From NCBI GenBank assembly GCA_016929555.1, contig JAFGIO010000160.1, positions 1-43,706 on the forward strand: 43,706 bases of DNA, in the 5' to 3' direction. Origin of the DNA: Deltaproteobacteria bacterium (lineage in GTDB: Bacteria; Desulfobacterota; Syntrophia; Syntrophales; JAFGIO01). Positions 1 through 8,401 of the stretch are shown in pieces. A program made the translations under genes and the position numbers. Under the pieces are notes generated by a model, which saw only the letters and a list, made by a program, of their open reading frames with translations, did no database searches and was not told the origin of the DNA. Numbering within the stretch: position 1 is the stretch's first letter; every line of letters begins with the position of its first letter.

Positions 1-2
1 GG

Positions 3-947
3 ATCGACTGCAGTGTGGACATCCAATCGCCGGAGATGTGGCTGGGGCTGCGGAAGCAATTGGCCCGCACGGGATACGGAATCGAGAGCCTGGATGCCGT
101 CCGGGCGGCCATCGGGGATACCTACAACCTGGCGGCGAAATCGAACGACCGGCGGATGGACTGGGCCAAAAAAGTGAAGCTGCCCTATGACCTCGCGGCA
201 AAGAAAAGGGCCGATGTCGTCTACTATGTGGGCTGCGTTACCTCTTTCTATCCCATGATCCAGCCGGCGGCCAGATCTTTCGTCCAGATCATGGATGCCG
301 CCGGCGTCGACTTTGCCGTTGTGGGCGGCGACGAGTGGTGCTGCTGTTTTCCCCTGCTGGCGGTCGGTATCCAGGAGCCGGCGGAAAAGTTCATTCGGCA
401 CAACATCGAAAGGATCGAGGAAACGGGTGCGCGGACTCTTGTCATGAACTGCCCCGGGTGCTACCGGGTCTGGAAGGAATGGTACCACGACGTCATCGGC
501 ATCAAGCACCCCTTCAAGATCCTGCACGCTGCCGAATTCATGGCGGAGCTGATCGCCCAGGGCAGGCTGCCCTTCAAGGGACTGGAGACCCTCGTCACCT
601 ACCACGACCCCTGCGATCTGGGAAGAAACAGCGGCATCTTCTCCGAACCGCGATACATCATGGAAAAGATTCCCGGCCTGGGCTTCGTGGAGATGGAAAA
701 CAATCGCGAATACTGCACCTGCTGCGGTTCGGGAGGCGGACTCCTGGCATCGGATCAGGATCTGGCGCTCGAGATCGGCCGGCGGAAGATGGGAGAGGTC
801 CTGGCAACCGGGGCAAAGACCGTCGTGACGGCCTGCCCGGCCTGTATCAGGGCCATGAATATGGCCAAGACGGCGGCGAAGGAGACCCAGACATTGGAAA
901 TCCTGGATATCACGCAGCTTGCCGCCAGGGCCATGGGAACCCCTTAG
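3..947 (+). CDS. HdrB/HdrD-like CCG-domain oxidoreductase, 5' end outside the window
   Basis: This is the C-terminal part of a heterodisulfide-reductase-like protein. Two CCG cysteine motifs are visible. Numbered from the GTG at 15, they are C74, C110-C111, C146-x2-C149 and C200, C236-C237, C274-x2-C277. In the family these bind noncubane [4Fe-4S] clusters that handle disulfide or electron-bifurcation chemistry at the cytoplasmic face. The frame is open back to base 3 and reads D-C-S-V-D-I-Q before residue 10, which resembles the last Cys of a ferredoxin-type motif. An N-terminal 4Fe-4S domain is therefore probably cut off by the window edge, and the GTG at 15 is not a likely true start. Its electron partner is unknown. 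A DUF6125 gene follows after 32 bases. Confidence 0.85.
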   Translation: MDCSVDIQSPEMWLGLRKQLARTGYGIESLDAVRAAIGDTYNLAAKSNDRRMDWAKKVKLPYDLAAKKRADVVYYVGCVTSFYPMIQPAARSFVQIMDAAGVDFAVVGGDEWCCCFPLLAVGIQEPAEKFIRHNIERIEETGARTLVMNCPGCYRVWKEWYHDVIGIKHPFKILHAAEFMAELIAQGRLPFKGLETLVTYHDPCDLGRNSGIFSEPRYIMEKIPGLGFVEMENNREYCTCCGSGGGLLASDQDLALEIGRRKMGEVLATGAKTVVTACPACIRAMNMAKTAAKETQTLEILDITQLAARAMGTP

Positions 948-979
948 ACGGCGAAACGGCAGCGCAACCAAGGAGCGCC

Positions 980-1498
980 ATGAAAACCCTGGACGACATC
1001 GGCAAGGGGGAGCTCATCGATCTTCTGAACCGCTGCTGGATGACCCACGACGGAACGTGGTTTTACAGTTGCTTCCAGGAGTGCGGCATCGAGGCCGCGA
1101 ACCGGATGAACAAGTCGGCCATCCGCCTGCTCGCCCCCCTGGAGACCGCCCGCCTCAAGAAGGCGGCCGGCTTCGAGAAGGAAAGGATCGAGACCTTTGA
1201 TGAACTCAAGGAACTCTTCGAGCTGTGCCGCCAACTCGTCATTCCCGATTTCATGAACGGCAGGATGACCTTCCAGGAAGAAAACGTCATGCACTGGGAG
1301 TTCGCACCGAAAAACTGCTTCGCCTACAAGGGCATCAAGAGGATCGGCGCCATCGAGGGATACGAATGCGGCGTGATCTACCGGCTCATGTGCTGGATGG
1401 ACAGCTTCGGCCTCAAATACACGGTGGAACCGGAGATTGATCGTTGCCTGATGCTGACCGGCGACCGCTGCGAAGGCGATTTCCGATACGATTTCTAA
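980..1498 (+). CDS. DUF6125 family protein
   Basis: A 172-residue protein of the DUF6125 type, recognised by its early W-M-T-H-D-G-x-W-F block and by A-x-R-x-L-A-P about 50 residues in. The C-terminal half, with several Cys and a conserved E-x-x-R-C region, resembles the L-2-amino-thiazoline-4-carboxylate-hydrolase-like fold. No reaction can be assigned. The ATG at 980 follows an AAGGAG-type ribosome site (969-974). A longer open frame upstream in the same reading frame overlaps the Hdr-like gene and was not used. It sits 32 bases after the Hdr-like gene and is probably co-transcribed with it. Confidence 0.75.
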   Translation: MKTLDDIGKGELIDLLNRCWMTHDGTWFYSCFQECGIEAANRMNKSAIRLLAPLETARLKKAAGFEKERIETFDELKELFELCRQLVIPDFMNGRMTFQEENVMHWEFAPKNCFAYKGIKRIGAIEGYECGVIYRLMCWMDSFGLKYTVEPEIDRCLMLTGDRCEGDFRYDF

Positions 1499-1603
1499 AA
1501 AAAGATTCCAAATACCCGTCAGAGCAAGATCCTGTGCACCGATCTCGGGAAGATCCCTGCCCGGGCCTTGTATAATCCCCAATGAGGAAGGAGAAAGCAG
1601 CTC

Positions 1604-2458
1604 ATGTACGATCTATCAGGAAAGGTTGCCATCGTAACGGGAAGCGGCCGTCCCAACGGCATCGGCGCTACGATCGCGAGGAGGCTGGCAAAGGAAGGAG
1701 CGGCTGTGGCGGTCGTGGACATCTGTAAGGAATACGTGCCCCATCCCAAGGACGAACTGCCGCCGCCCCGACGGGGAACATGGGAAGAGCTTCTGGAGCG
1801 TACAAAGGAAATCGAGGCCTTCGGGGTGAGAAGTCTCGCCGTGAAATGCGACGTCACGAGCGAAAAAGAGGTGGACGACATGGTGGCCGCCGTCGTCAAG
1901 GAGTTCGGGCACGTCGATATCCTCATGAACAATGTCGGCGGCTCGCCCCCCGGGAGCTCGGGACCGCTGATAGACATCGACGCCCAGGGATGGGAAAATG
2001 GGATAACGATCAATTTCAAGGGCACCCACCTGTGCTCCCGGGCCGTCGCCAAGCAGATGATCGACCAGGGGAAGGGTGGGAAGATCGTGAATACGGCCTC
2101 CCAGGCGGGACTCCGCCCCATGCCCCCCCTGGGGATGTACTGCTGCTCCAAGGCGGCTGTCATCATGCACACCAAGGTGCTCGCCATGGAGCTGGCCCCT
2201 TTCCGGATCAATGTCAACGTCATCGGCCCCGGCGCCGTCGAAACGGACATGCTCAAGGAAGGCATCATAGCGCAAGGGGAAAAGCTCGGTATGAAATACG
2301 ACGATATGGTCAACGTCGCCGTATTGCCGACGATTCCTCTCGGACGGATGCAGACGCCCGATGACGTGGCGGATTGCGCCGTCTGGCTCGCATCCCCCCA
2401 GGCGGATTACATCACCGGCGTCGCCATTCTGACGACCGGCGGCATGACCATCGTGTAA
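1604..2458 (+). CDS. Short-chain dehydrogenase/reductase (SDR)
   Basis: A 284-residue NAD(P)-dependent oxidoreductase. The nucleotide-binding motif T-G-S-G-R-P-N-G-I-G (residues 12-21) is a variant of TGxxxGxG with an extra residue. N-N-V-G follows at 109-112, and the catalytic residues are S166, Y179 and K183. Between the second strand and helix C (about residues 43-68) there is an extra proline-rich stretch, which often marks SDRs acting on large substrates. The start has a strong AGGAAGGAG site 8-10 bases upstream. The substrate is not readable. The Hdr-like gene and CoA-type genes nearby suggest a hydroxyacyl-CoA-like substrate (inference). Confidence 0.85.
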   Translation: MYDLSGKVAIVTGSGRPNGIGATIARRLAKEGAAVAVVDICKEYVPHPKDELPPPRRGTWEELLERTKEIEAFGVRSLAVKCDVTSEKEVDDMVAAVVKEFGHVDILMNNVGGSPPGSSGPLIDIDAQGWENGITINFKGTHLCSRAVAKQMIDQGKGGKIVNTASQAGLRPMPPLGMYCCSKAAVIMHTKVLAMELAPFRINVNVIGPGAVETDMLKEGIIAQGEKLGMKYDDMVNVAVLPTIPLGRMQTPDDVADCAVWLASPQADYITGVAILTTGGMTIV

Positions 2459-2499
2459 ACGGGGCGGTTCTTCCCTTTGCAAAAACAGGGGGGGGGTCC

Positions 2500-2540
2500 G
2501 GGGATCAGCGGCACTGAAATCCCACCCGATCCCCCTTTTT
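2500..2540 (+). terminator. Probable intrinsic terminator after the SDR gene
   Basis: GGGGATC (2500-2506) pairs with GATCCCC (2528-2534), and T-rich sequence follows (2536-2540). The 21-base loop is large, so the structure is less compact than a classic terminator. It lies between the convergent SDR (+) and PiT (-) genes. Confidence 0.4.
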
Positions 2541-2552
2541 CAAAGAAAGGGA

Positions 2553-3557
2553 TTATCTCATGACTGCATTCAGGGTGTAGTAGGCACCGGCGGCGATCAT
2601 TGCGGAGATCGGGATGGTTAAGATCCAGGCCCACACGATGTTCCCGGCCACCCCCCAGCGAACGGCCGTCAGACGCCTTATCGCCCCGACGCCCATAATG
2701 GCGCCGGTGATCGTATGCGTGGTGCTCACGGGTATGCCCGCCAGAGATGCGCCGATAATGGAAACGGCGGCCGCCGTCTCGGCGCAAAATCCCCCCATGG
2801 GTTGAAGTTTCGTGATTTTTGTCCCCATCGTTTTGACGATTCGCCATCCGCCGGCCATGGTTCCCAAAGCGATGACGAGATAACATGCCAGGATGACCCA
2901 AGTGGGAATATAAAACGAGGGGCCGAGATAACCGCCGCTGAAGAGAACGAGTGCGATAATCCCTATGGTCTTCTGGGCGTCGTTCGTGCCGTGGCTGATG
3001 CTGTAACTCGCCGCCGAAAGCAATTGCAGCCGTCTGAAAAGGCGGTTCGCTTTGCCGACGTTGCTGTGGCGGAAGAGATTGAGAACACCCGTCATGAAAA
3101 CAAGACCGAGGAGCAATCCCACAACGGGCGAAACAATAATGAAGCTTGCGGTCTTTGTGATTCCTTCCCAAACGAGGACCTTCAGCCCTCCCTTTACGAG
3201 GCCCGCTCCGATCAGACCGCCGATCAAGGCATGGGACGAACTGCTCGGCAGGCCGAGCCACCAGGTGAGAAGATTCCAGACGATGGCGCCCAGAAGGGCG
3301 GACAGGACAAGGGCGTTATCCACAATCGCCGGATTGATGATGCCCGTCCCCACGGTTTTGGCGACCTGCATCCCGACAAAAAAGGCGGCCACGAAGTTGA
3401 AGAAGGCGGCCCACAGAACCGCCTGATACGGCTTCAGTACCTGTGTCGAAACGATCGTTGCGATCGAATTGGCGGCGTCATGAAAACCGTTGATGAAGTC
3501 AAAAACCAAAGCGACGAAGATGATCAGAGCGACGAACGCCAAAGATGTACTCAGCAT
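2553..3557 (-). CDS. PiT-family inorganic phosphate permease
   Basis: A 334-residue polytopic inner-membrane protein with about ten hydrophobic segments. It shows the two signature repeats of the PiT family: G-F-H-D-A-A-N-S near residue 24 and S-H-G-T-N-D-A-Q-K-T in the second half. Family members move phosphate (often as metal-phosphate) with protons or sodium. The ATG at 3557 is preceded by GAGGGAG at a normal distance. A longer in-frame start at 3620 would add 21 residues that overlap the upstream frame and are not PiT-like. The start overlaps the end of the chemoreceptor remnant by 7 bases (ATGCTGA). The usual PhoU-like (DUF47) partner gene is not beside it. Confidence 0.9.
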   Translation of the reverse strand: MLSTSLAFVALIIFVALVFDFINGFHDAANSIATIVSTQVLKPYQAVLWAAFFNFVAAFFVGMQVAKTVGTGIINPAIVDNALVLSALLGAIVWNLLTWWLGLPSSSSHALIGGLIGAGLVKGGLKVLVWEGITKTASFIIVSPVVGLLLGLVFMTGVLNLFRHSNVGKANRLFRRLQLLSAASYSISHGTNDAQKTIGIIALVLFSGGYLGPSFYIPTWVILACYLVIALGTMAGGWRIVKTMGTKITKLQPMGGFCAETAAAVSIIGASLAGIPVSTTHTITGAIMGVGAIRRLTAVRWGVAGNIVWAWILTIPISAMIAAGAYYTLNAVMR

Positions 3558-3847
3558 GTCTCCCTCATGTGCCTTTCGAAAAGCGATGGATCGTTGCCCC
3601 GCAGGGGGAGACCCTTCCACTCCCGGACCTGTTTTTCGAAATGCACCTGGGCAAGACGTGCGGTATCGACGGCCTGGATCATCGCCTGTCCTGGACGGAC
3701 ACCCTCATGAAGTCTGCCGTTGGTCTCCACGATGGCGATGCGTGTGTAAAGACCGACGGCTGCGGTGAGAATCGTGAACATTCCCAAAGCGATGACGAGG
3801 CGCCGGCGAAGGGGGATATCCCGGAAAAAGGGATTCTTTTCTTTCAT
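3551..3847 (-). pseudogene. N-terminal remnant of a methyl-accepting chemotaxis protein
   Basis: A 98-residue frame. It starts with a short basic cytoplasmic stretch and one membrane segment (about residues 14-36). The region around A-Q-V-H-F-E-K-Q-V-R-E-W-K and L-L/P-L-R-G-N-D-P is the start of the periplasmic sensor domain seen in many delta-proteobacterial chemoreceptors. Such receptors are normally over 500 residues. The second membrane segment, HAMP and signalling domains are all missing, and the frame stops inside the start of PiT. It is either the scar of a deletion that placed PiT behind it, or a short membrane protein kept as a leader for translational coupling. Homology is from pattern recognition only. 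Confidence 0.6.
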
Positions 3848-4010
3848 GATAACGACCTCGCTGATTCGGGGATGCTCATATCAAAAGGAACGGCTTTTGT
3901 CCATCTGAAACCGCGGACAAGGGAAGAAAGGAGGTATATGCTGAGATCACAGAGGCAGGAAAAGTGCGAAGCGGCGAGTTCATTAGCTCCGATATTGATC
4001 TTCAACAAAA

Positions 4011-4055
4011 AATCCCCCTTTGAACCCCTTTGTCAAAGGGGAACAAGGAGGGATT
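4011..4055 (-). terminator. Intrinsic terminator / dispersed palindromic repeat after the SDR at 4080
   Basis: The core CCCCTTTG (4025-4032) pairs with CAAAGGGG (4034-4041). Outer arms AATCCCCCTT (4011-4020) and AAGGAGGGATT (4045-4055) extend the structure. Read on the minus strand it ends in GGGGGATTTTTTG, giving a run of six T after the stem, right downstream of the minus-strand SDR. The sequence style (CCCCTTTG...CAAAGGGG) matches a palindrome often dispersed in delta-proteobacterial genomes. Confidence 0.6.
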
Positions 4056-4079
4056 TTATCTGCCCGGGTTGGTCCTTTC

Positions 4080-4871
4080 TCAGGCGGACATGCCCCCGTC
4101 AGCGAGGAAGAAGTGACCGGTACAGTGCCTGCTGTCGTCACTGGCGAGGAACAGCATCACCGGTGCAACATCTTTCACCGTTCCGTAGTGTCGCAGAGGC
4201 GTCCTCTCGACAAAGAGGGCATAGATCTGTTCCGCTGTCACTTCGACGCCCATCGCCATCGTGGCAATCGGGGCAACGCCCTTTTCGATGTGGCGCATCA
4301 TTCCGCTTTCCAGCGGTCCGGGATTGATGCAGTTTACCCTGACATTGAAAGGTCCGTACTCTATGGCGGCTACGCGCATCATTCCCAGGAGCGCATGTTT
4401 GCTCGTGGTATAGGCCGTCAGGCCTGGCGTGCCTCGTACGCCTAAAATGGATGAAGAGAGGATGCAGCTTCCGCCGCCCCGGCCGATCATCACCGGAATC
4501 ACGTATTTCAAGCCTACAAATACCGCGACGACATTGATCGCCATCACCTTCTCGAAATTCTCGATGGAAAAATCATGGGTCGGAGCAACATCCCCGACGA
4601 TGCCCGCATTGTCGAGGAAGACGTCGATGCCGCCGTAGCGGTCCACGGCCGCCTGGACATAGGCCTGGACGTCCGCAGGCTTGGTGACGTCGGCGGTGAA
4701 ATAACTGACCGCATCCCCCCCGATTTCGCCGACGATCCTCTTGCATTTTCCCTCGTCAATGTCCACCAGCAAGACCTTGGCCCCTTCCTGGACAAAGAGC
4801 TTCGCCGTTTCAGAACCGATCTCGCCTCCACCACCCGTAATGACGGCTACTTTTCCCGCAAGTCGTGACAT
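4080..4871 (-). CDS. Short-chain dehydrogenase/reductase (SDR)
   Basis: A 263-residue classical SDR. It has T-G-G-G-G-E-I-G (12-19), D-N-A-G in place of the usual N-N-A-G (87-90), catalytic S141, Y154 and K158, and a C-terminal G-G-x-S block. The ATG at 4871 has an AAGGAGGG site 6 bases upstream, so an in-frame upstream ATG at 4937 is rejected. It lies 178 bases downstream of the SDR pair at 5050-6729 on the same strand and may be the last gene of that transcript. It is clearly more distant from the pair than they are from each other. The substrate is unknown. Confidence 0.85.
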   Translation of the reverse strand: MSRLAGKVAVITGGGGEIGSETAKLFVQEGAKVLLVDIDEGKCKRIVGEIGGDAVSYFTADVTKPADVQAYVQAAVDRYGGIDVFLDNAGIVGDVAPTHDFSIENFEKVMAINVVAVFVGLKYVIPVMIGRGGGSCILSSSILGVRGTPGLTAYTTSKHALLGMMRVAAIEYGPFNVRVNCINPGPLESGMMRHIEKGVAPIATMAMGVEVTAEQIYALFVERTPLRHYGTVKDVAPVMLFLASDDSRHCTGHFFLADGGMSA

Positions 4872-5049
4872 GGAACCCTCCTTATGCTGTTGATGATACA
4901 AGAAAGAAACTGGTTCCGACTCATGCAGTAACAACATGAATCAACTCAATCAGTTAACCGAAGAAATGCCGGGTCTATTCCGATAGATTATCAGACACAG
5001 CTTCACTCCGGGAAGCGTCCCCGCTAGTTCATTTTCACTTTTCAACCCA

Positions 5050-5883
5050 TCAGTAACCGATGGAAATCACCATGCCTCCATTGGGGCTGAGGACGGCGCC
5101 GACCATAAAGTTCGACTCGTCGGAGGCGAGATACACGACGAGGGTGGCAATTTCCTCCGGCGTCCCCAGCCTCCCCAGGGGCGTCCGCATCTTTACCAGC
5201 GTCAGCACATCGGGTAAGGTCTGCTCGATGAGCCCCGGCGTTTCGACAAAGCCGGGGGCCAGGGCGTTCACGTAGACGCCGCGCCCGATGACCTCCTGGG
5301 CCACGGACTTCGTGAAGGCGAGAATCCCTCCCTTGGCGGCCGAATAATGGGGGGAACCGGCACAGGAGGCGGAGAGACCGCAGATCGAGCCCATATTGAC
5401 GATCTTTCCGTAGCCTTTGTCCTCCATGATGTTCAGGGCTTCCCGGGTGCAGTAGAAGGTCCCGTAAAGGTGCAGGTCGATCATGGACTGCCACTCGTCA
5501 TCGGTCATAAATCTCGTTGCCTGAGGAGACATCGTAACCGTTCCTGTCGTCATCGCTTCCTGGAAGATCTTGGGGAAATTCTCCCGCATTTTCGCCGAGA
5601 GGTTCATGAAACCCGCATTGTTCACCAGGATGTCCAAGGTGCCGAACTTCTTGACGATTTTTTCGAACATCCCCTTGACCGCCTTGGCAGAAGAGACATC
5701 GGCGTTCACCCCGAAGGCCTCCCCTCCCTCCTTTTCGACCAGGGAAACGGTTTCCTGGATTCTGTTGTCATGTATATCGTTCACCGCCACCTTGGCCCCT
5801 TCGCGGGCAAGGGCCAATATGGATGCCTGTCCGAGCCCGGAGCCGGCGCCCGTTACCAGAGCGATCTTGTCTTTCAGCTTCAT
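5050..5883 (-). CDS. SDR with extra segment after N-N-A-G (paralogue of the next gene)
   Basis: A 277-residue SDR: T-G-A-G-S-G-L-G (11-18), N-N-A-G (88-91), catalytic S166, Y180 and K184. Between N-N-A-G and the helix that begins D-D-E-W (around 128-131) there are about 25 more residues than in FabG-type SDRs, predicted helical and Met/Gln rich. The start has AAGGAGG close upstream. The gene begins 27 bases after the end of the closely similar SDR at 5911, which indicates a tandem duplication within one operon. The extra segment lies over the active-site side in SDR folds and may shape substrate binding (inference). Confidence 0.85.
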   Translation of the reverse strand: MKLKDKIALVTGAGSGLGQASILALAREGAKVAVNDIHDNRIQETVSLVEKEGGEAFGVNADVSSAKAVKGMFEKIVKKFGTLDILVNNAGFMNLSAKMRENFPKIFQEAMTTGTVTMSPQATRFMTDDEWQSMIDLHLYGTFYCTREALNIMEDKGYGKIVNMGSICGLSASCAGSPHYSAAKGGILAFTKSVAQEVIGRGVYVNALAPGFVETPGLIEQTLPDVLTLVKMRTPLGRLGTPEEIATLVVYLASDESNFMVGAVLSPNGGMVISIGY

Positions 5884-5910
5884 CTTTACCTCCTTGATCC
5901 GATGTTCGGT

Positions 5911-6729
5911 TTAGATAACTTCGCCGCCGTTGGGGCTGATGATCTGTCCGACGACGTAACGAGATTCGTCCGAGGCCAGATAAACGGCCAGCGGGGCGAT
6001 GTCTTCCGGAGTGCCGAGATACCCTATAGGGGTCTTGGCCATGATCAGCATCATCATTTCCGGGCTGACGCAATCCAAAAGGGGGGTCTGGATGAAGCCG
6101 GGACCGATCGCGTTGACGTTGATGCCCAAAACAACGACCTCGCCGGCAACGGACTTGGTAAAGCCGAGGATGGCTCCTTTCGCCGCTCCGTAATGGGATG
6201 CCGGAAACATTCCCACGATGCTGGCGGCCGAGGCCATGTTGATGATTTTTCCGTAGCGTTTTTCCTCCATGACAGCCAGGGCCTCGCGGGTGCAGTAAAA
6301 GGTGCCGTTGACATGGATCTTGATCAGCTTGTCCCATACCTCGTCGGGCATGTACCGGGTTACCTCGAGAGACGTCGTGCTGTATCCCTGCGTCATCATC
6401 TGGCCGAGGAGCGTCCTGACATTTTCTTCCAGTCTCGGGGTCGAACCGAAGGTGTTGCCGGCGTTATTCACCAGAACATCAATGGTGCCGAACCGATCCA
6501 AAAGTTTGGCGAACATCGCCTTGACCGCACTACTCGAGGAAACGTCGGCATTGAGACCCATGCCTTCAACACCCGCCCCCTTGACGAGCTGCAGGGTTTC
6601 CTCGATCTTCGCATCGTCGATGTCGTTGACCGCTACCTTTGCCCCTTCCCGGGCAAAGGCGACGGCTATGGCCCGACCGATTCCCGAGCCGGAACCGGTG
6701 ACCAGTGCCACCTTGTCCTTCAGTTTCAT
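5911..6729 (-). CDS. SDR with extra segment after N-N-A-G, first gene of a tandem pair
   Basis: A 272-residue SDR: T-G-S-G-S-G-I-G (11-18), N-N-A-G (88-91), catalytic S167, Y180 and K184. It shares the first ten residues, apart from one, with its neighbour. It carries an insertion at the same place (about residues 96-128) but with diverged sequence. The ATG at 6729 follows GAGGAGGG. The in-frame ATG at 6864 would add 45 residues with no SDR character. A promoter-like pair lies upstream at 6864-6892. The coenzyme and substrate cannot be told. The genomic setting suggests a hydroxyacyl-CoA or alicyclic/branched substrate (inference). Confidence 0.85.
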   Translation of the reverse strand: MKLKDKVALVTGSGSGIGRAIAVAFAREGAKVAVNDIDDAKIEETLQLVKGAGVEGMGLNADVSSSSAVKAMFAKLLDRFGTIDVLVNNAGNTFGSTPRLEENVRTLLGQMMTQGYSTTSLEVTRYMPDEVWDKLIKIHVNGTFYCTREALAVMEEKRYGKIINMASAASIVGMFPASHYGAAKGAILGFTKSVAGEVVVLGINVNAIGPGFIQTPLLDCVSPEMMMLIMAKTPIGYLGTPEDIAPLAVYLASDESRYVVGQIISPNGGEVI

Positions 6730-6863
6730 AATCCCTCCTCGAATGAAGATGTGAACGCTGGTAGGTACCGCTTCAATCGGCAATGCCTCAAGGCCTGCCG
6801 ACTCATGCCGCCGTTTTCTGATTTTGTATGGAACATTGGAGCTTGTTGCTTGATGGGTGTGCA

Positions 6864-6892
6864 ATACTATGACAGCGGTGCAATGCTGTCAA
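6864..6892 (-). promoter_or_regulatory. Predicted promoter for the SDR operon, with a 10-bp direct repeat
   Basis: On the minus strand a perfect -35 TTGACA (6892-6887) is 17 bases from TAGTAT (6869-6864). Two direct repeats on the plus strand, GTGCAATACT (6859-6868) and GTGCAATGCT (6878-6887), start 19 bases apart and cover the -10 and -35 regions. They could be an operator, but no regulator gene is adjacent. Confidence 0.45.
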
Positions 6893-6931
6893 CAGGAAAG
6901 TGAACTGGGAAGGGCATGATGAGAATGTAAA

Positions 6932-6964
6932 GATGAAGGTGTCCGTTCAGCGGACACCTTCATC
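6932..6964 (-). terminator. Perfect 14-bp hairpin downstream of the HMG-CoA-lyase-like gene
   Basis: Arms at 6932-6945 and 6951-6964 are perfectly complementary around a 5-base loop (TTCAG). The hairpin begins about 30 bases after the stop of the minus-strand lyase-like gene and before the SDR promoter. Only a short T stretch follows, so termination is likely but not textbook. Confidence 0.55.
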
Positions 6965-6994
6965 TGTGATCGGTTTATATATCCTTCTTATTTC

Positions 6995-8395
6995 CTATTT
7001 CTTTCCCCCCACCTTTTCCATGATCTTCTTCGGAAGGAGGAACCATCTCTTGTATACAGTGTCCTTTTGATAGGTAAATCCCTGCTTTCCGGGAACATTG
7101 CCGCCGTGAGAAATGACCGCCGTCTTGCCTTTCGTCAGCTTTTCCGCGTTCTTTACCTTCTCTCCCCAAGGCTGCGGTCTGTAGTCGCGGCCCTCGAGCT
7201 GCTTGGCAATGAATTCAGCGGTGGCAGGCTTGTAGCGGGACGGATCAGACCAGGAAACCTCCGGTGGATAGGGGGGAATGTAGTAAATGTTCAGCTCCAG
7301 ATTGTTCCACTCCACCGGTTGCTTGATCGGCCTGCCCGACTTCGTAGACCAGCAGGGCAGGCTTCTTTGCATGGTCCATTCGAATACCCGCCCCAAGGCG
7401 AGCATCGCATCGATGTCGACGCCTGTGTCGATTCCGATTTCATCCAGTGCGACAAGCGTATCCTCCGTGGAGCAGTTCCCTACCTCCCAGGAGTTGGTAT
7501 AGAGGGGTCCGCTTCCGCAGCCGGGGCATCCGTCGACGAAGAAGGCCGGTTGGCCTCCGCCCAAACCGATGGTGGTTTCCACGATTCTGGCGCCGCCGAG
7601 GATTGCCATGATGGTGTTGGCCACCGCCATGCCTCGAGACTCGTGGAAATGCGCAAGACGGTACGTCATCTCGTCGTCGTACTTGCTGTACCTGTCAACG
7701 AGAGCGGCCATATAGAGGTAAGCTCGCAATGGATTGCTTTCACCGGTGGAGTCGCAGGGCGTGAAATCCCGTATGCCCATGTCCAGGCAGCGGTCGATGA
7801 TCTCCATGGTGTTCTCTATGGGGACGGGACCGGCCATGCCGGAACCGTAGACGCTCGCGATGGCGCAATCGACCTTGAATCCGTTTGCCTTGGCTATTTT
7901 CACAAACTCGGGGATTTCCTTCCAATACTCGTCTCTCGTTCTTCCGGAGTTCCTCCTGCCATGGAGATCTTCCGCTGAAATGGTGAAGGCGGCGCTATGG
8001 GGGGCGTATCCCTTCTGGCAGCAATCGGCTATTCTCTGAAACGCCGGTACCGTCATGGCGTAAACCTTCAGCTGCGGCTTGTTTTCCTTCACCGAATCGA
8101 GCATGCAGACCTGCGCCAGGATTTCCTCGGCATCTTGACCCTGCGGCAAGACGACGGGGTGAGAGAAGTTTGTCACCTCCAGTTTTTTGTATCCTGCCCT
8201 TACAATCTGGTCTGCGTACCACATCTTCGCCTGCACCGGGAGGTATCTTGGCGCATGCTGCAGACCGTCCCGGAGCAGCAATTCAAGCATTTCCACTTTT
8301 TTGGGCCAGAGGTCCTTCAACTTAACGTTGAGCAGCTTCTCCCACTGCCCCAAATTTTCGATCGCCTTTACATTTAACTTTTCCTCTGATTTCAC
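6995..8395 (-). CDS. HMG-CoA-lyase-like DRE-TIM metallolyase, long form
   Basis: A 466-residue protein of the pyruvate carboxyltransferase / HMG-CoA lyase superfamily. The metal/substrate motif R-D-G-L-Q is at about 42-46. The second metal motif H-F-H is at 249-251, and a D-G-C-P-G-C-G loop at about 288-294 resembles the catalytic Cys loop of HMG-CoA lyase. Typical HMG-CoA lyases are about 300 residues. This one has roughly 150 more at the C-terminus, including a W/Y/P-rich stretch. It probably cleaves or forms a C-C bond of a CoA ester, but the substrate is open. The GTG at 8401 abuts the ribosome site directly. The GTG at 8395, 6 bases from GGAGG, is preferred. Confidence 0.75.
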   Translation of the reverse strand: MKSEEKLNVKAIENLGQWEKLLNVKLKDLWPKKVEMLELLLRDGLQHAPRYLPVQAKMWYADQIVRAGYKKLEVTNFSHPVVLPQGQDAEEILAQVCMLDSVKENKPQLKVYAMTVPAFQRIADCCQKGYAPHSAAFTISAEDLHGRRNSGRTRDEYWKEIPEFVKIAKANGFKVDCAIASVYGSGMAGPVPIENTMEIIDRCLDMGIRDFTPCDSTGESNPLRAYLYMAALVDRYSKYDDEMTYRLAHFHESRGMAVANTIMAILGGARIVETTIGLGGGQPAFFVDGCPGCGSGPLYTNSWEVGNCSTEDTLVALDEIGIDTGVDIDAMLALGRVFEWTMQRSLPCWSTKSGRPIKQPVEWNNLELNIYYIPPYPPEVSWSDPSRYKPATAEFIAKQLEGRDYRPQPWGEKVKNAEKLTKGKTAVISHGGNVPGKQGFTYQKDTVYKRWFLLPKKIMEKVGGKK

Positions 8396-8401
8396 TTCCA
8401 C

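Noticed and set aside
3551-3553. TGA ending the chemoreceptor remnant as a possible Sec codon
   Set aside because: The frame beyond it is not receptor-like, soon meets another stop, and no hairpin of the right kind was seen.
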